Assembly (NCBI RefSeq): GCF_000473265.1
Contig: NZ_KI421511.1
Coordinates: 5,748,360-5,812,359 of the forward strand
Direction: 5' to 3'
Source of the DNA: Amycolatopsis thermoflava N1165
GTDB taxonomy: Bacteria > Actinomycetota > Actinomycetes > Mycobacteriales > Pseudonocardiaceae
DNA: 64,000 bases
Shown here: in pieces, positions 33,594 through 41,514 of the stretch
Layout: every line of letters starts with the position of its first letter
How positions within the stretch are numbered: the first letter of the stretch is position 1
The notes under the pieces: model-generated
Database searches by the model: none
Told to the model about the DNA's origin: nothing
What the model saw: the letters and a program-made list of their open reading frames with translations, nothing else
Made by a program: the position numbers and the translations under genes

Positions 33594-34148
33594 GTGAGCA
33601 AGCGACCCCAGCGACACGGAGCGTCACGCACCGTGCGCGGCGTCCTGCTCGCGCTCACCTCCGGCGGCCTTGCCGTCAGCGCGCACGCGCTCGCCCACGG
33701 CGGCCTCCCGGACACCGCGCTGACGCTGCTGCTCGTCCTGCTCGTCGGCTGGACCGGCACCGCGCTGGCCGACCGCACCCGCGGCCCGGTCGGCGTGCTC
33801 GCCGTCCTCGGCGCGGCCCAGCTGCTGATGCACGTCGTGCTCGACGAGCTGATGCCGCACGCCGGCGACATGCCCGGCGCGATGTTCGCCGCCCACGCGG
33901 GCGCGACGGTCGTGACCGGACTGCTGCTGGCGCACGCCGAAGCACTGCTGGACGTCGCCGCCGCGCGGTTGTCGCTGCTGCTCCCGGTCCTGTTCGGACC
34001 GCTCCCGCCGCCGGTCCCGCTGCCCGCCGCGCCCGCTCCGGCGCCCGGCGTGCCGCAGGTGCAGGTGTTGTTGAACCGGATGCACGCGCGGCGCGGCCCG
34101 CCCGCGCGCCCGGCGCACCACACCCTTCACCTCAGCGCAGCGCGCTGA
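33594..34148 (+). CDS. Small polytopic membrane protein of the copper cluster
   Basis: A 184-residue protein with about four hydrophobic helices (residues about 15-140), conserved-looking His residues (SAHALAHGG, MHVVLDELMPHAGDM, AAHAGATVV, LLAHAEALL) and a Pro-rich basic tail. His/Met residues placed at membrane edges fit a metal-handling role. It starts the run of YcnI, CopC and CopD genes, 25 bp ahead of YcnI. GTG 33594 follows a CATACC-like box by 10 nt, so leaderless expression is possible. The family was not recognised; copper involvement is inferred from neighbours. Confidence 0.72.
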   Translation: MSKRPQRHGASRTVRGVLLALTSGGLAVSAHALAHGGLPDTALTLLLVLLVGWTGTALADRTRGPVGVLAVLGAAQLLMHVVLDELMPHAGDMPGAMFAAHAGATVVTGLLLAHAEALLDVAAARLSLLLPVLFGPLPPPVPLPAAPAPAPGVPQVQVLLNRMHARRGPPARPAHHTLHLSAAR

Positions 34149-34173
34149 CCCACTTCACTTCTTCAGGAGCATC

Positions 34174-34908
34174 ATGACGAACAACGCCGTCATCCGGCGC
34201 GGGCTCGTGCTGGCCGGCACGGTCGGGATCGCGGGTCTGCTGGGCGCGGGCGTCGCGTCCGCGCACGTCACCGCCAACGTCCTCGGCTCGGAGCCGCAGC
34301 AGGGTGGGTACGGGGCGATCACCTTCCGCGTGCCGAACGAGGAGGAGAACGCCGCCACCGTCAAGGTGGAGATCGACTTCAAGCCGGAGTACGCGATCAG
34401 CTCGGTGCGGTACCAGCCGATCCCCGGCTGGACCGCGGAGGTCACCAAGACCCCGCTGCCGGCGCCGGTCAAGAACGGCAAGGGCCTCGACGTCACCGAG
34501 GCGGTCACGAAGATCGTCTTCACCGCTCAGCCGGGCACCAAGATCGGCCCCGGCGAAACCCAGTACCAGGACTTCGGCATCACCGCGGGCTCGCTGCCCG
34601 CGGTCGACGAACTGGTCCTGCCCGCGATCCAGACCTACGACAACGGCGCGGTCGTGGCGTGGGACCAGGTCCAGGCGGCCGGCGCGGAGGAGCCGGAGCA
34701 CCCGGCCCCCACCGTGTCGCTGGCCGCGGCTTCGGCCTCGGGCGACTCGCACCACGCGAAGACCGCCGCCGCACAGGCCGCGGCGGAGGAGTCCGCCTCC
34801 ACGGACGACACGGCCCGCTGGCTCGGCGGCGCCGGACTGGCCGTCGGCGCGCTCGGCCTCGGTGTCGGCGCCGGGGCGGTCCTGCGCTCCCGGAAGGCGT
34901 CGAAGTAA
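34174..34908 (+). CDS. ycnI: YcnI-like (DUF1775) copper-associated membrane-anchored protein
   Basis: A 244-residue exported protein. The signal peptide ends in GVASA and the mature protein begins with His31 (HVTANV), the expected copper-ligand N-terminus of YcnI. The DUF1775 core follows (GGYGAITFRVPNEEENAATV, PGWTAEV, GETQYQDFGITAGSLP). The C-terminal TM helix (about 215-238) and a short RSRKASK tail anchor it to the membrane. Its stop overlaps the copC start by one base (TAATG). Acts as a cell-surface copper-binding partner for CopC/CopD. Confidence 0.9.
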   Translation: MTNNAVIRRGLVLAGTVGIAGLLGAGVASAHVTANVLGSEPQQGGYGAITFRVPNEEENAATVKVEIDFKPEYAISSVRYQPIPGWTAEVTKTPLPAPVKNGKGLDVTEAVTKIVFTAQPGTKIGPGETQYQDFGITAGSLPAVDELVLPAIQTYDNGAVVAWDQVQAAGAEEPEHPAPTVSLAAASASGDSHHAKTAAAQAAAEESASTDDTARWLGGAGLAVGALGLGVGAGAVLRSRKASK

Positions 34909-35441
34909 TGCGCCGCCTGCTCGTCACCGTCGCCACCGCACTGGTCGCGCTGGTCGTCACCGCCACCCCGGCGCTCGCGCACAACGTGCTCGTCTCGTCC
35001 GACCCGGCCAAGGACGCCGTGCTCGCGACCGGGCCGTCGAAGATCACGCTGACCTTCGACGCGCCGGTGCAGGGCGGCAACGTCAACCAGGTCTCGGTCA
35101 CCGGCCCCGGCGGCACCCAGTGGGCGGAGGGCGACGTGCAGATCAGCAGCAACGTCGTCACCGTCGGCGTGCGGCCGCTCGGCCCGGCGGGGCAGTACAC
35201 CGTCGGGTTCCGGATCCTGTCCGCCGACGGGCACCCGGTGACCGGCGAGGTGCCGTTCACCCTCACCACCGCCGGCAACGGCACCCCGGCCACGGCCAGC
35301 GCCGCGACCGGGGCGGACACGGCCGCGCCCGCCGCGCAGTCCGGCGGCGGCGTTCCGGTGTGGGTGTGGATCCTCGGCGCGGTGGTCCTGCTGGCCATCG
35401 GGCTGACGCTGGCTCTGCGGATGGGTAGGGAAAAGGCATGA
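34908..35441 (+). CDS. copC: CopC-family copper-binding protein with C-terminal TM
   Basis: A 177-residue protein with a cleavable signal (about 1-24) and an N-terminal mature His25 in ALAHNVLVSSDPAKD, the CopC copper site, and a second cluster HPVTGEVPFTLT near residue 108. A Thr/Ala stalk leads to a TM helix (about 148-168). Typically holds Cu(II) in the envelope and passes it to CopD. It ends in an ATGA overlap that opens a 26-codon reading frame before copD. Confidence 0.92.
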   Translation: MRRLLVTVATALVALVVTATPALAHNVLVSSDPAKDAVLATGPSKITLTFDAPVQGGNVNQVSVTGPGGTQWAEGDVQISSNVVTVGVRPLGPAGQYTVGFRILSADGHPVTGEVPFTLTTAGNGTPATASAATGADTAAPAAQSGGGVPVWVWILGAVVLLAIGLTLALRMGREKA

Positions 35442-35518
35442 CTCCGCGACAACGACGCATGAGCATCGCAGGGCCGGCCGCGGCCCAAGGAGCGCAGCGG
35501 GGAGGCGTCGCGGCATGA
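35438..35518 (+). CDS. 26-codon microORF bridging copC and copD
   Basis: ATG 35438 overlaps the copC stop (ATGA) and its TGA at 35516-35518 overlaps the copD ATG (ATGA). The 26-residue product starts MTPRQRRMSIAGPAAAQG and ends GVAA; it is basic then Ala/Gly-rich, with no TM or motif. There is an in-frame second ATG at 35459. The double 4-nt coupling makes it look like a genuine co-translated link that carries ribosomes from copC to copD, or a leader-like coupler. It could also be accidental in this GC-rich setting, so the confidence is moderate. Confidence 0.45.
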   Translation: MTPRQRRMSIAGPAAAQGAQRGGVAA

Positions 35519-36540
35519 CTACGGCGGCCGGGGCCACCTCGCAAGTCCGTTACCAGGCGATCGTCGCGATCGTCACCGCGGCGCTGGCCGGCGCGCTGAT
35601 CGGCGTCGCGCTGACGGCCACCGCGCCGGTGCCCGGGGTGGCGGAGGTCAGCGAGGTGGTCTCGGTCGCCATCCCGATCGTCCGCGTGCTGCTCGACCTG
35701 GCCGCGGTGACGACGATCGGGCTCGCCCTGCTGTCTGTGCTGGTCGGGTACGACCGGCCGAAGCTCACCGAGCCGATCATGCGCCGCGCCCGTCCGATCG
35801 CGCTCGCCGCGTCGCTGGTGTGGACGATGACCGCGCTGGTCACGCTCGTCCTGCAGACCGCCGAGTATCGGCCGCAGGTGCCGACCGTGAGCTTCGCCGA
35901 CATCTGGGACTACGTGGTGCAGGTCGGCGCGGGCAAGGCGCTGCTCGTCGTCGCCGTGCTCGCGCTGGTCCAGGTCGGGCTGGGGGTGCTGACGCTGCGG
36001 CACGGCGAGAAGGTGCCTGCCGAGGTGCGCGTCGGGCTCGGCCTGTTCGCCCTGCTGCCACTGCCGGTGACCGGGCACGCGGCGAACTGGGACTACCACG
36101 ACTACACGATGATCTCGATGGAGCTGCACGTCATGGGCGCGGTCGCGTGGACCGGCGGCCTCGGCGCGATGGTCGTGCTGCTCGCCGCGAACCGGACGCT
36201 GCTCGCGCACGCGCTGCCGCGGTTCTCCAAGCTGGCCACCCTGTGCCTGGTCCTGGTGTCGGCGACGGGCCTGTTCAACGCGGTGGTGGAGATCCTGCTC
36301 AACCCGACGATCGGGCTGTTCACCGCGTTGTTCACCACGCCGTACGGGCAGCTCGTGGTGCTCAAGCTGCTGTGCGCGGCGGGGATCGCGGTGCTCGGGG
36401 CGATGGTCCGGTGGAAGCTGATGCCGCGGATCGTCCGGCACGAGCGGACCGCGCTCGCGACGTGGGCGACGCTCGAGCTGACCGTCATGGGGCTCGCGTT
36501 CGGCTTCGCGGTGGTGCTCACCCGCGCCCCGGTCAGCTAA
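35515..36540 (+). CDS. copD: CopD-family copper import membrane protein
   Basis: A 341-residue membrane protein with eight or so TM helices. The CopD-type region (about 145-320) includes LPLPVTGHAANWDYHDYTMI, MELHVMGAVAWTGGLGAMVV and PRFSKLATLCLVLVSATGLF, with the conserved His residues expected to carry copper. The extra N-terminal helices (residues 15-140) are usual for actinobacterial CopD. The start is fixed by ATGA overlap with the preceding microORF. It would move copper delivered by CopC into the cell. Confidence 0.92.
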   Translation: MTTAAGATSQVRYQAIVAIVTAALAGALIGVALTATAPVPGVAEVSEVVSVAIPIVRVLLDLAAVTTIGLALLSVLVGYDRPKLTEPIMRRARPIALAASLVWTMTALVTLVLQTAEYRPQVPTVSFADIWDYVVQVGAGKALLVVAVLALVQVGLGVLTLRHGEKVPAEVRVGLGLFALLPLPVTGHAANWDYHDYTMISMELHVMGAVAWTGGLGAMVVLLAANRTLLAHALPRFSKLATLCLVLVSATGLFNAVVEILLNPTIGLFTALFTTPYGQLVVLKLLCAAGIAVLGAMVRWKLMPRIVRHERTALATWATLELTVMGLAFGFAVVLTRAPVS

Positions 36541-36573
36541 CCGTCAGTAGCTGCAAGTTGCACGCGTGGGGGA

Positions 36574-36604
36574 CGGATTAATCCGCCCGGGGTGACTAGC
36601 CGGG
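36574..36604 (+). terminator. Possible terminator after copD
   Basis: The perfect palindrome CGGATTAATCCG (36574-36585) is followed by CCCGG and CCGGG arms around GTGACTAG. The AT-rich centre is unusual here and the site lies 34 bp after the copD stop. Could be a terminator or a protein-binding site. Confidence 0.35.
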
Positions 36605-36695
36605 CCGAAGTTCGCACCGCTCGCACAGGGATCCGGACATACGACGAGCGGTCTTCTGCGGTCGGTAAATGTCCCCGATTTTCCCACGATGTGGA

Positions 36696-37604
36696 CTAGC
36701 GGTAGCGGGCCCACTCCGTGCCGGCACGGCCCGCGCGCAGGTCGCCCAGCCGTCGCCGCAGCTCGCCGCGCACGTGCGGGTGGCTGCGCAGGATCGGCAG
36801 CACGCTGGTCACGAGCTTGAGCTCGCGGGCGGCCCGCAGCACCGCGAACCCGTCCCAGGCGGTGACGTCGAAGCCGTAGACGTCGGCGAGCATGCGGTAC
36901 CGGCCCGCCGGGTCCCCGAACCGCTCGCGGCCGACGGCCAGCGGCGTGAGGTCCCATTCCGGCGGGCCGAAGCACGCGGAGTCGAAGTCGCACAGCACCG
37001 GTCCGTCCGGGCCGACGATCACGTTGCCCGGGTGCGCGTCGCCGTGGATCAGGCTCCGGTCCAGCGGGAACTCCAGCTCGCCGAGCGCCGCTTCGACCTC
37101 GGCGCTGCGGCGCAGCAGGAACCGGCGGTCGTCTGGGTCGAGCTCCTCGGCGTCGGCCACGCGGGCCCGCACGTCCGCCAGCGGCGCCCACTCGCCGACG
37201 CCGTCCGGCGCGGGCAGGGCGTGCACCCGGCGCAGCAGTCTGCCCAGGTCGGCGGCGTTCGCGCGGCGCTCTCCCGGCGGCACCCGGACCCACGCGGTGA
37301 CGACGTGCTCGCCGACGTGGATCGGCTGGCCGACGCCGGGCAGCAGGCGGATCGCAGGCACGTCGTTGGCCTCGAAGTGCCGTGCGACCTCGACGACCTT
37401 GGCGACCCGGTGCCGCAGCGCCCGCGACCCGACGATGCGCATCACGACGGGCGCGCCCGCCAGCTCGTAGACGGCGTTGTTGGTGAACCGCAGCAGCCGG
37501 GCGCCACGGTGGTCCAGACCCAGCAGGGCGCACGCCTCGGCCAGCACGGCGGCCAGTTTCTCCTTGGTGAACCGGCCGTCCAGCTCGTCCGCGACGGTGC
37601 GCAT
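36696..37604 (-). CDS. APH-family phosphotransferase
   Basis: A 302-residue kinase-like protein. The catalytic loop HGDAHPGN (residues 187-194) and Mg-binding DFDSACFGPPEWDL (206 onward) are intact. The N-terminal lobe has TNNAVYELAGAPVVMRI with a possible nucleotide-contact region. It belongs to the broad aminoglycoside/choline kinase-like superfamily; resistance is not implied. It lies 4 nt downstream of the XRE-TPR regulator gene on the same strand, so the two are probably co-transcribed. Substrate unknown. Confidence 0.88.
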   Translation of the reverse strand: MRTVADELDGRFTKEKLAAVLAEACALLGLDHRGARLLRFTNNAVYELAGAPVVMRIVGSRALRHRVAKVVEVARHFEANDVPAIRLLPGVGQPIHVGEHVVTAWVRVPPGERRANAADLGRLLRRVHALPAPDGVGEWAPLADVRARVADAEELDPDDRRFLLRRSAEVEAALGELEFPLDRSLIHGDAHPGNVIVGPDGPVLCDFDSACFGPPEWDLTPLAVGRERFGDPAGRYRMLADVYGFDVTAWDGFAVLRAARELKLVTSVLPILRSHPHVRGELRRRLGDLRAGRAGTEWARYR

Positions 37605-37608
37605 CGTC

Positions 37609-38991
37609 CTATGCCGCGAAGAACGAACTGATGCGTTCGTCGAGGTCGCGGGCGTCCGGGTTGTTGCGGCGCTTGGCCGCTTCCTCCTGCATCGGCATCA
37701 TGCGGTCCTTCACCCGGGCCGACTTGAGGCCGTCCGCCGACTCCAGCGCCAGGCGGCCGATGCGGGCGCCGTGGTCGATGTCGCCGTCGATGAGGTGGTT
37801 GGTGGCCAGCGCGGCCTGGTTGAACACCTTGCTGCGCTGCATGTCCTCGCCGTAGGCCTCGATCGCCCTGGTCAGCGCCGGGATCGCGTACTGCGTGTGC
37901 TTCGTGTCGACGCCGCGCGCCAGTACCGTGTGGACGGTGCCGATCATCGCGTAGACGTCGGTCTCGTTGAAGAACTTGACCCAGTCCTCGGCCTCGGCCA
38001 CGTTGGCGCGGGCGAACTCGTCCTTCGCCAGGCCGAGCAGCTTGAGCGACTGGTCCTCGTTGCCCATCATCGCGTAGGCCCACGCCTGGTTGGCCGCGAG
38101 CACGGAGATCGCCAGCTCGGAGCCGGATTCCTGCGCCGCGATCTGTCCCAGCTGGAACAGCTTGAGCGCGTCGTTGGGCGCCTCCTGGTGCAGGTAGACC
38201 CGGCCCATCCGGTACAGGATGTTGGCCACCAGGTGGTCGTTGTTGCCCTGCTTGGCCAGCTCCAGCGCGTTGGCGAAGTGCCCGCGCGCGGAGTCCATCA
38301 GTCCACTGTCGAACGACGTCCAACCGGCCAGGCTGTGCAGGTCGGCCAGCGCCACGAACAGGCGCGAGCGGACCGGGGTGGCCGCGGAGGAGTCGAGCAT
38401 CTGCTGCCCCCAGGACAGCTGCGCGACCACGGCGTCGCGGCAGAAACCGCCGCCGTACTGGTAGTCGAGCGCGCGCAGCGCTCTGGTCGCAGCCTCGACC
38501 TGGCGCACGTCGGTCATCCCGATGTGGCCGGGTGCCGGCGTCCTCGCGGGGCTCGCCGCCCATGCCCTCGGCGACGATCCCAGGATGGCCGCCCCCATCG
38601 TGACCTGGGCGGCGTGCGCGAGGAAGTTCCGCCGCTTCACGGACTCGTCCTCCTCAGCCTGCTGCTCGTCGGCTGCGCCGACGACCTGAATCTCGGTGGC
38701 CTCGTCGTAGGCGAGGCCCATGTATCCACGGGGGACACCCAGTCCGTCGGCGATCCTGGCGAGCACGTCGTAGGCCATCACCTGGCGGCCTTTGAGGATC
38801 TCCGAGACCTCCGACTGGGACTGGCCGGTGAGCGCGGCGATCTGGCGCTGGGAGATGCCCTCCTTGCGCAGGTTCCGGTACACGGCACTGATGTTGCGGG
38901 CGGCCAGGGCCTCCCTCATCTCCCGCTTCTCCCAGGCATCCGAGCTGATCGGGTGTCCCTGGCGGGCATCAGTGTTGTCACCGGCGTCCAT
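37609..38991 (-). CDS. XRE-family regulator with TPR-like C-terminal array
   Basis: A 460-residue regulator. After an N-terminal tail, the HTH occupies residues about 30-85 (NISAVYRNLRKEGISQRQIA, then ALTGQSQSEVSEILKG). A KRRNFLAHAAQ segment at about 126 starts a hydrophobic stretch, and the C-terminal ~300 residues form TPR-like helical repeats (for example FANALELAKQGNNDHLVANI and LFQLGQIAAQESGSELAISV). Such proteins are common developmental or antibiotic regulators in actinomycetes. ATG 38991 has GAGGGGG upstream. Divergent from two small genes at 39278/39618 and upstream of the phosphotransferase. Confidence 0.88.
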   Translation of the reverse strand: MDAGDNTDARQGHPISSDAWEKREMREALAARNISAVYRNLRKEGISQRQIAALTGQSQSEVSEILKGRQVMAYDVLARIADGLGVPRGYMGLAYDEATEIQVVGAADEQQAEEDESVKRRNFLAHAAQVTMGAAILGSSPRAWAASPARTPAPGHIGMTDVRQVEAATRALRALDYQYGGGFCRDAVVAQLSWGQQMLDSSAATPVRSRLFVALADLHSLAGWTSFDSGLMDSARGHFANALELAKQGNNDHLVANILYRMGRVYLHQEAPNDALKLFQLGQIAAQESGSELAISVLAANQAWAYAMMGNEDQSLKLLGLAKDEFARANVAEAEDWVKFFNETDVYAMIGTVHTVLARGVDTKHTQYAIPALTRAIEAYGEDMQRSKVFNQAALATNHLIDGDIDHGARIGRLALESADGLKSARVKDRMMPMQEEAAKRRNNPDARDLDERISSFFAA

Positions 38992-39277
38992 TGCGCCCCC
39001 TCACCGTCCTGTCGGGCGTCGATTCGCAGCGTAGGCACACCCATTGAACCCTGGGAAACGTCGTTGCGGGAGCCCTGATCGGTCGGGGTGAACTCCGGCG
39101 ACCGTTCACCGGCCCGCCCGCGCCGGTCGCCGCTGTGACCGCGGTTCGCCTTCTCTTCGGCTGCGGTTCATCGCAATCTAGTTCTCGGGTTCGGCGTGAC
39201 CGAGCGAATACGGCCCGCGATCACGCAGAGCTACGACGAACACGGACAGCAAGCCCGAAGCAGAGCGGAGACACGCG

Positions 39278-39604
39278 GTGGAGTTCATGAACTCGATCTC
39301 GGCACCACGCGCCCAGGTCCACCGGCGGTCCTTCGCCCCGGCCGGTGCGCCGGTCGCGAGCCGGTCGGCGATGCCGGCGCCGGACCCGCGTGCCGCGCAG
39401 CTGCGCCGCTACGAGGGTGGTCAGCTGGTGTGGCGGGTGCAGTGCGGCGACATGATCAACCGCGACCGCTGCGTCACCGTGCTCGTCCAGGACAACCAGG
39501 TGGTCCTCGTCGGGCCGCCCGGGGAAACGGCCCGCCTCACCGCGGGTCAGCTCGGCCAGCTCCAGGCGGCGTTGAACGAAGCCGCCAAACTGGCGGAAAG
39601 GTGA
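39278..39604 (+). CDS. Small conserved-looking protein with one beta-rich domain
   Basis: A 108-residue protein. Residues about 40-95 form a compact beta-rich unit (RRYEGGQLVWRVQCGDMINR, then CVTVLVQDNQVVLVGPPGE) followed by an amphipathic helix (TAGQLGQLQAALNEAAKLAER). It contains two cysteines in the core. GTG 39278 is used; an ATG three codons later is possible. It is 13 nt ahead of the next gene, forming a two-gene unit divergent from the XRE-TPR regulator. Divergent small genes beside XRE regulators are a recurrent actinomycete arrangement, so regulator-target coupling is likely. No family recognised. Confidence 0.68.
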   Translation: MEFMNSISAPRAQVHRRSFAPAGAPVASRSAMPAPDPRAAQLRRYEGGQLVWRVQCGDMINRDRCVTVLVQDNQVVLVGPPGETARLTAGQLGQLQAALNEAAKLAER

Positions 39605-39617
39605 CGGTGAGAATTCC

Positions 39618-40016
39618 GTGGATCAGATCCTTGGGCAGGTCCTCCGCAACGCGGTTTGGGAGCGCCTCGACATGCTCGCCGATCTCGCCACCAGGGCGGA
39701 CGCGCAGTCCCTGGTCTCAGTGGCCCGGTCGGAACTGCCGCGGCTGACCGAGGGCTGGCGCGCGATGCTGACCGCTCACGAGCCCGACGAGCGGGGTGAC
39801 TGCCCCACCTGCTCCACCCGGTGGCACCGCTGCAAGGCGCCGTGCTCGGTGTGGCAGGTCGCGCACGAGCACCTCGTCGCCGGCGGTCTCGCCCCCCAGC
39901 AGGACCTGCGCCGCCCGTCGCGCCGCAAGCCGAAGGTCCCGGCACAGACGCGCGGTACGACGCCGGGTGAGACAACCGGTCGGCACGCGCTGATACCGCA
40001 GGTCGCGAACCACTGA
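39618..40016 (+). CDS. Small Cys/His-rich protein, possible zinc knuckle
   Basis: A 132-residue protein. An N-terminal helix (MDQILGQVLRNAVWERLDML) is followed by a compact cluster CPTC-x6-RC-x3-C-x6-H around residues 72-95 (GDCPTCSTRWHRCKAPCSVW then QVAHEH), which could bind Zn(II). The C-terminus is basic and unstructured. The GTG start lies 13 nt after the preceding gene, so both are one operon. No known family recognised; the metal site is inferred from spacing. Confidence 0.65.
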   Translation: MDQILGQVLRNAVWERLDMLADLATRADAQSLVSVARSELPRLTEGWRAMLTAHEPDERGDCPTCSTRWHRCKAPCSVWQVAHEHLVAGGLAPQQDLRRPSRRKPKVPAQTRGTTPGETTGRHALIPQVANH

Positions 40017-40163
40017 CCACTCGGCGATTAATCGAAAAAACTCGGTCACAACCTCTGGCGGAACGCCCCCGTCACCACTATGTTGTCGATCATGGTTGAG
40101 GTCGCGAAGTTGCAGATCGCACCTTGACCGCCCCCGCCCTCGTGGCCCCGAGAACTCCGCGGA

Positions 40164-40201
40164 CCGGTGCCGTTGCACTCCCCTCCCCCGACCGGCACCG
40201 G
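40164..40201 (+). terminator. Stem-loop after the small Cys/His-rich gene
   Basis: CCGGTGCCG (40164-40172) is perfectly complementary to CGGCACCGG (40193-40201) with a 20-nt pyrimidine-rich loop. It lies about 150 bp downstream of the gene ending at 40016, so its role as terminator is tentative. Confidence 0.35.
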
Positions 40202-40226
40202 CCCGCGGGCCCAAAGGTACGGAGCT

Positions 40227-40259
40227 GAAGGGCTCCTCCGAACCCCGGAGGAGCCCTTC
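40227..40259 (-). terminator. Strong intrinsic terminator of the MFS/beta-glucosidase operon
   Basis: GAAGGGCTCCTCCG (40227-40240) pairs perfectly over 14 bp with CGGAGGAGCCCTTC (40246-40259), loop AACCC. It sits 8 nt beyond the MFS stop and can also serve the plus-strand genes. No T-run. Confidence 0.8.
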
Positions 40260-40266
40260 GGTGATT

Positions 40267-41514
40267 TCAGCGCACCGAGCGGACGCGGAGGACGAACGCC
40301 CCGGCCGCGAGCGTCGCGACCGCCGAAGCGGCGAACAGTCCCGGGTAGCCGCCCAGTTCGGCCAGGATCACGGTGGCGGAGACCGGCGCGATCACCTGCG
40401 GCAGCGCGTTCGCGATGTTGATGACGCCCAGGTCCTTGGCGCGGTCCTGCGCGGCGGGCAGCACCTCGGTGAGGATGGCCAGCGCCACCGCCCAGTACGC
40501 GCCGAAGCCGACCCCGAGCAGCGGGGACGCCGCCAGCGCTGCGGGCCAGGTCTGCCACAGCACCAGCACCACCGCCGCCGCGGCCATCACCACCACCGCG
40601 CCCAGCACGAACGGCTTGCGGCGGCCGGTCCGGTCGGACAGCGGGCCGACCACGAGGCCGCCGATCACCAGCGCGACGCCGTAGAGACCCATCATGATCA
40701 GCAGCCCGGTGTCCGGGTCCGGGTGGTGCACCGCGTCCTTGAGGAAGAACAGCAGGAAGAACGTGCCCAGCGCGTTGCCGAGGTTGATCAGGAAGTGGCA
40801 GCCCCAGGCCCACGCGAAGTCCGGGTGCCGCCGCGGCGAAACCCACAGCTCGCGCAGGACCGCGCGGAAACCGGTCGCCGGGCGCCAGTCCCGGGGCAGG
40901 GCGATGTCCCTGGTGCGCAGCACGAACGCCGCCGCACCGAGCACCACGACCGCGGCGCAGGCGAGGTAGCCGCCGGGCAGGCTGGTGACCAGGACCGTCA
41001 CCAGCACGGCGCCGAGGACCGTGCCGAGCATCTGGCTGATGCCGACGAGGCCGCCGATCCGCGCCCGCTGGCCGACCGGGACCCGGTCCGGCACCGCCGA
41101 GGTGAGCGTGGCGAGCATGCCGCCGAGCCCGGCCTGCACCAGGCACCAACCGACGACCATGACCGCCACGTTCGGCGCCAGCGCCAGCACCACCAAGCCG
41201 AGCGCGCCGCACAGCGCGCCCGCGAGCGTCCACGGGTGCCGCCGCCCGAACCGCGAGCGCGTGCGGTCCGAGGCCAGCCCGACCAGCGGGTTGGTGAGCA
41301 GCGCGACCACCGCGCCGACCCCGGTGACGATGCCGAACACCAGCTCCTTGTCCGCGGCGTCCAGGTGCTCGGCCTGTTCCGGCAGCAGCACCTGGATCGG
41401 GGCGTAGATCCCCAGCCATAGCCCGATGTTCGCGCCGAAGAGCAGGCTGACCCAGCCGGCCCGGACCGGGACGTCGGGCTCGGCGAGCGCGTCGGGCGTC
41501 CGCGTTCCGGTCAT
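40267..41514 (-). CDS. MFS transporter, sugar (GPH-like/UhpT-like) type, with beta-glucosidase
   Basis: A 415-residue transporter with 12 hydrophobic helices. MFS motif A occurs as GLASDRTRSRFGRRHPW (residues about 70-86), repeated after TM8 as GPLSDRTGRRKPF. These resemble the sugar-cation symporter branch. The ATG at 41514 overlaps the beta-glucosidase stop (ATGA), so it is the second gene of that operon. Likely imports the glycoside that the enzyme hydrolyses. Ends at a strong terminator. Confidence 0.9.
   Translation of the reverse strand: MTGTRTPDALAEPDVPVRAGWVSLLFGANIGLWLGIYAPIQVLLPEQAEHLDAADKELVFGIVTGVGAVVALLTNPLVGLASDRTRSRFGRRHPWTLAGALCGALGLVVLALAPNVAVMVVGWCLVQAGLGGMLATLTSAVPDRVPVGQRARIGGLVGISQMLGTVLGAVLVTVLVTSLPGGYLACAAVVVLGAAAFVLRTRDIALPRDWRPATGFRAVLRELWVSPRRHPDFAWAWGCHFLINLGNALGTFFLLFFLKDAVHHPDPDTGLLIMMGLYGVALVIGGLVVGPLSDRTGRRKPFVLGAVVVMAAAAVVLVLWQTWPAALAASPLLGVGFGAYWAVALAILTEVLPAAQDRAKDLGVINIANALPQVIAPVSATVILAELGGYPGLFAASAVATLAAGAFVLRVRSVR

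Noticed and set aside
35459..35518. Shorter microORF starting at the inner ATG between copC and copD
   Set aside because: Same frame as the longer form, which has the ATGA overlap with copC; kept as the longer version.
36696..37604. Aminoglycoside resistance gene
   Set aside because: Motifs fit the broad APH-like superfamily only; nothing in the sequence ties it to an antibiotic.
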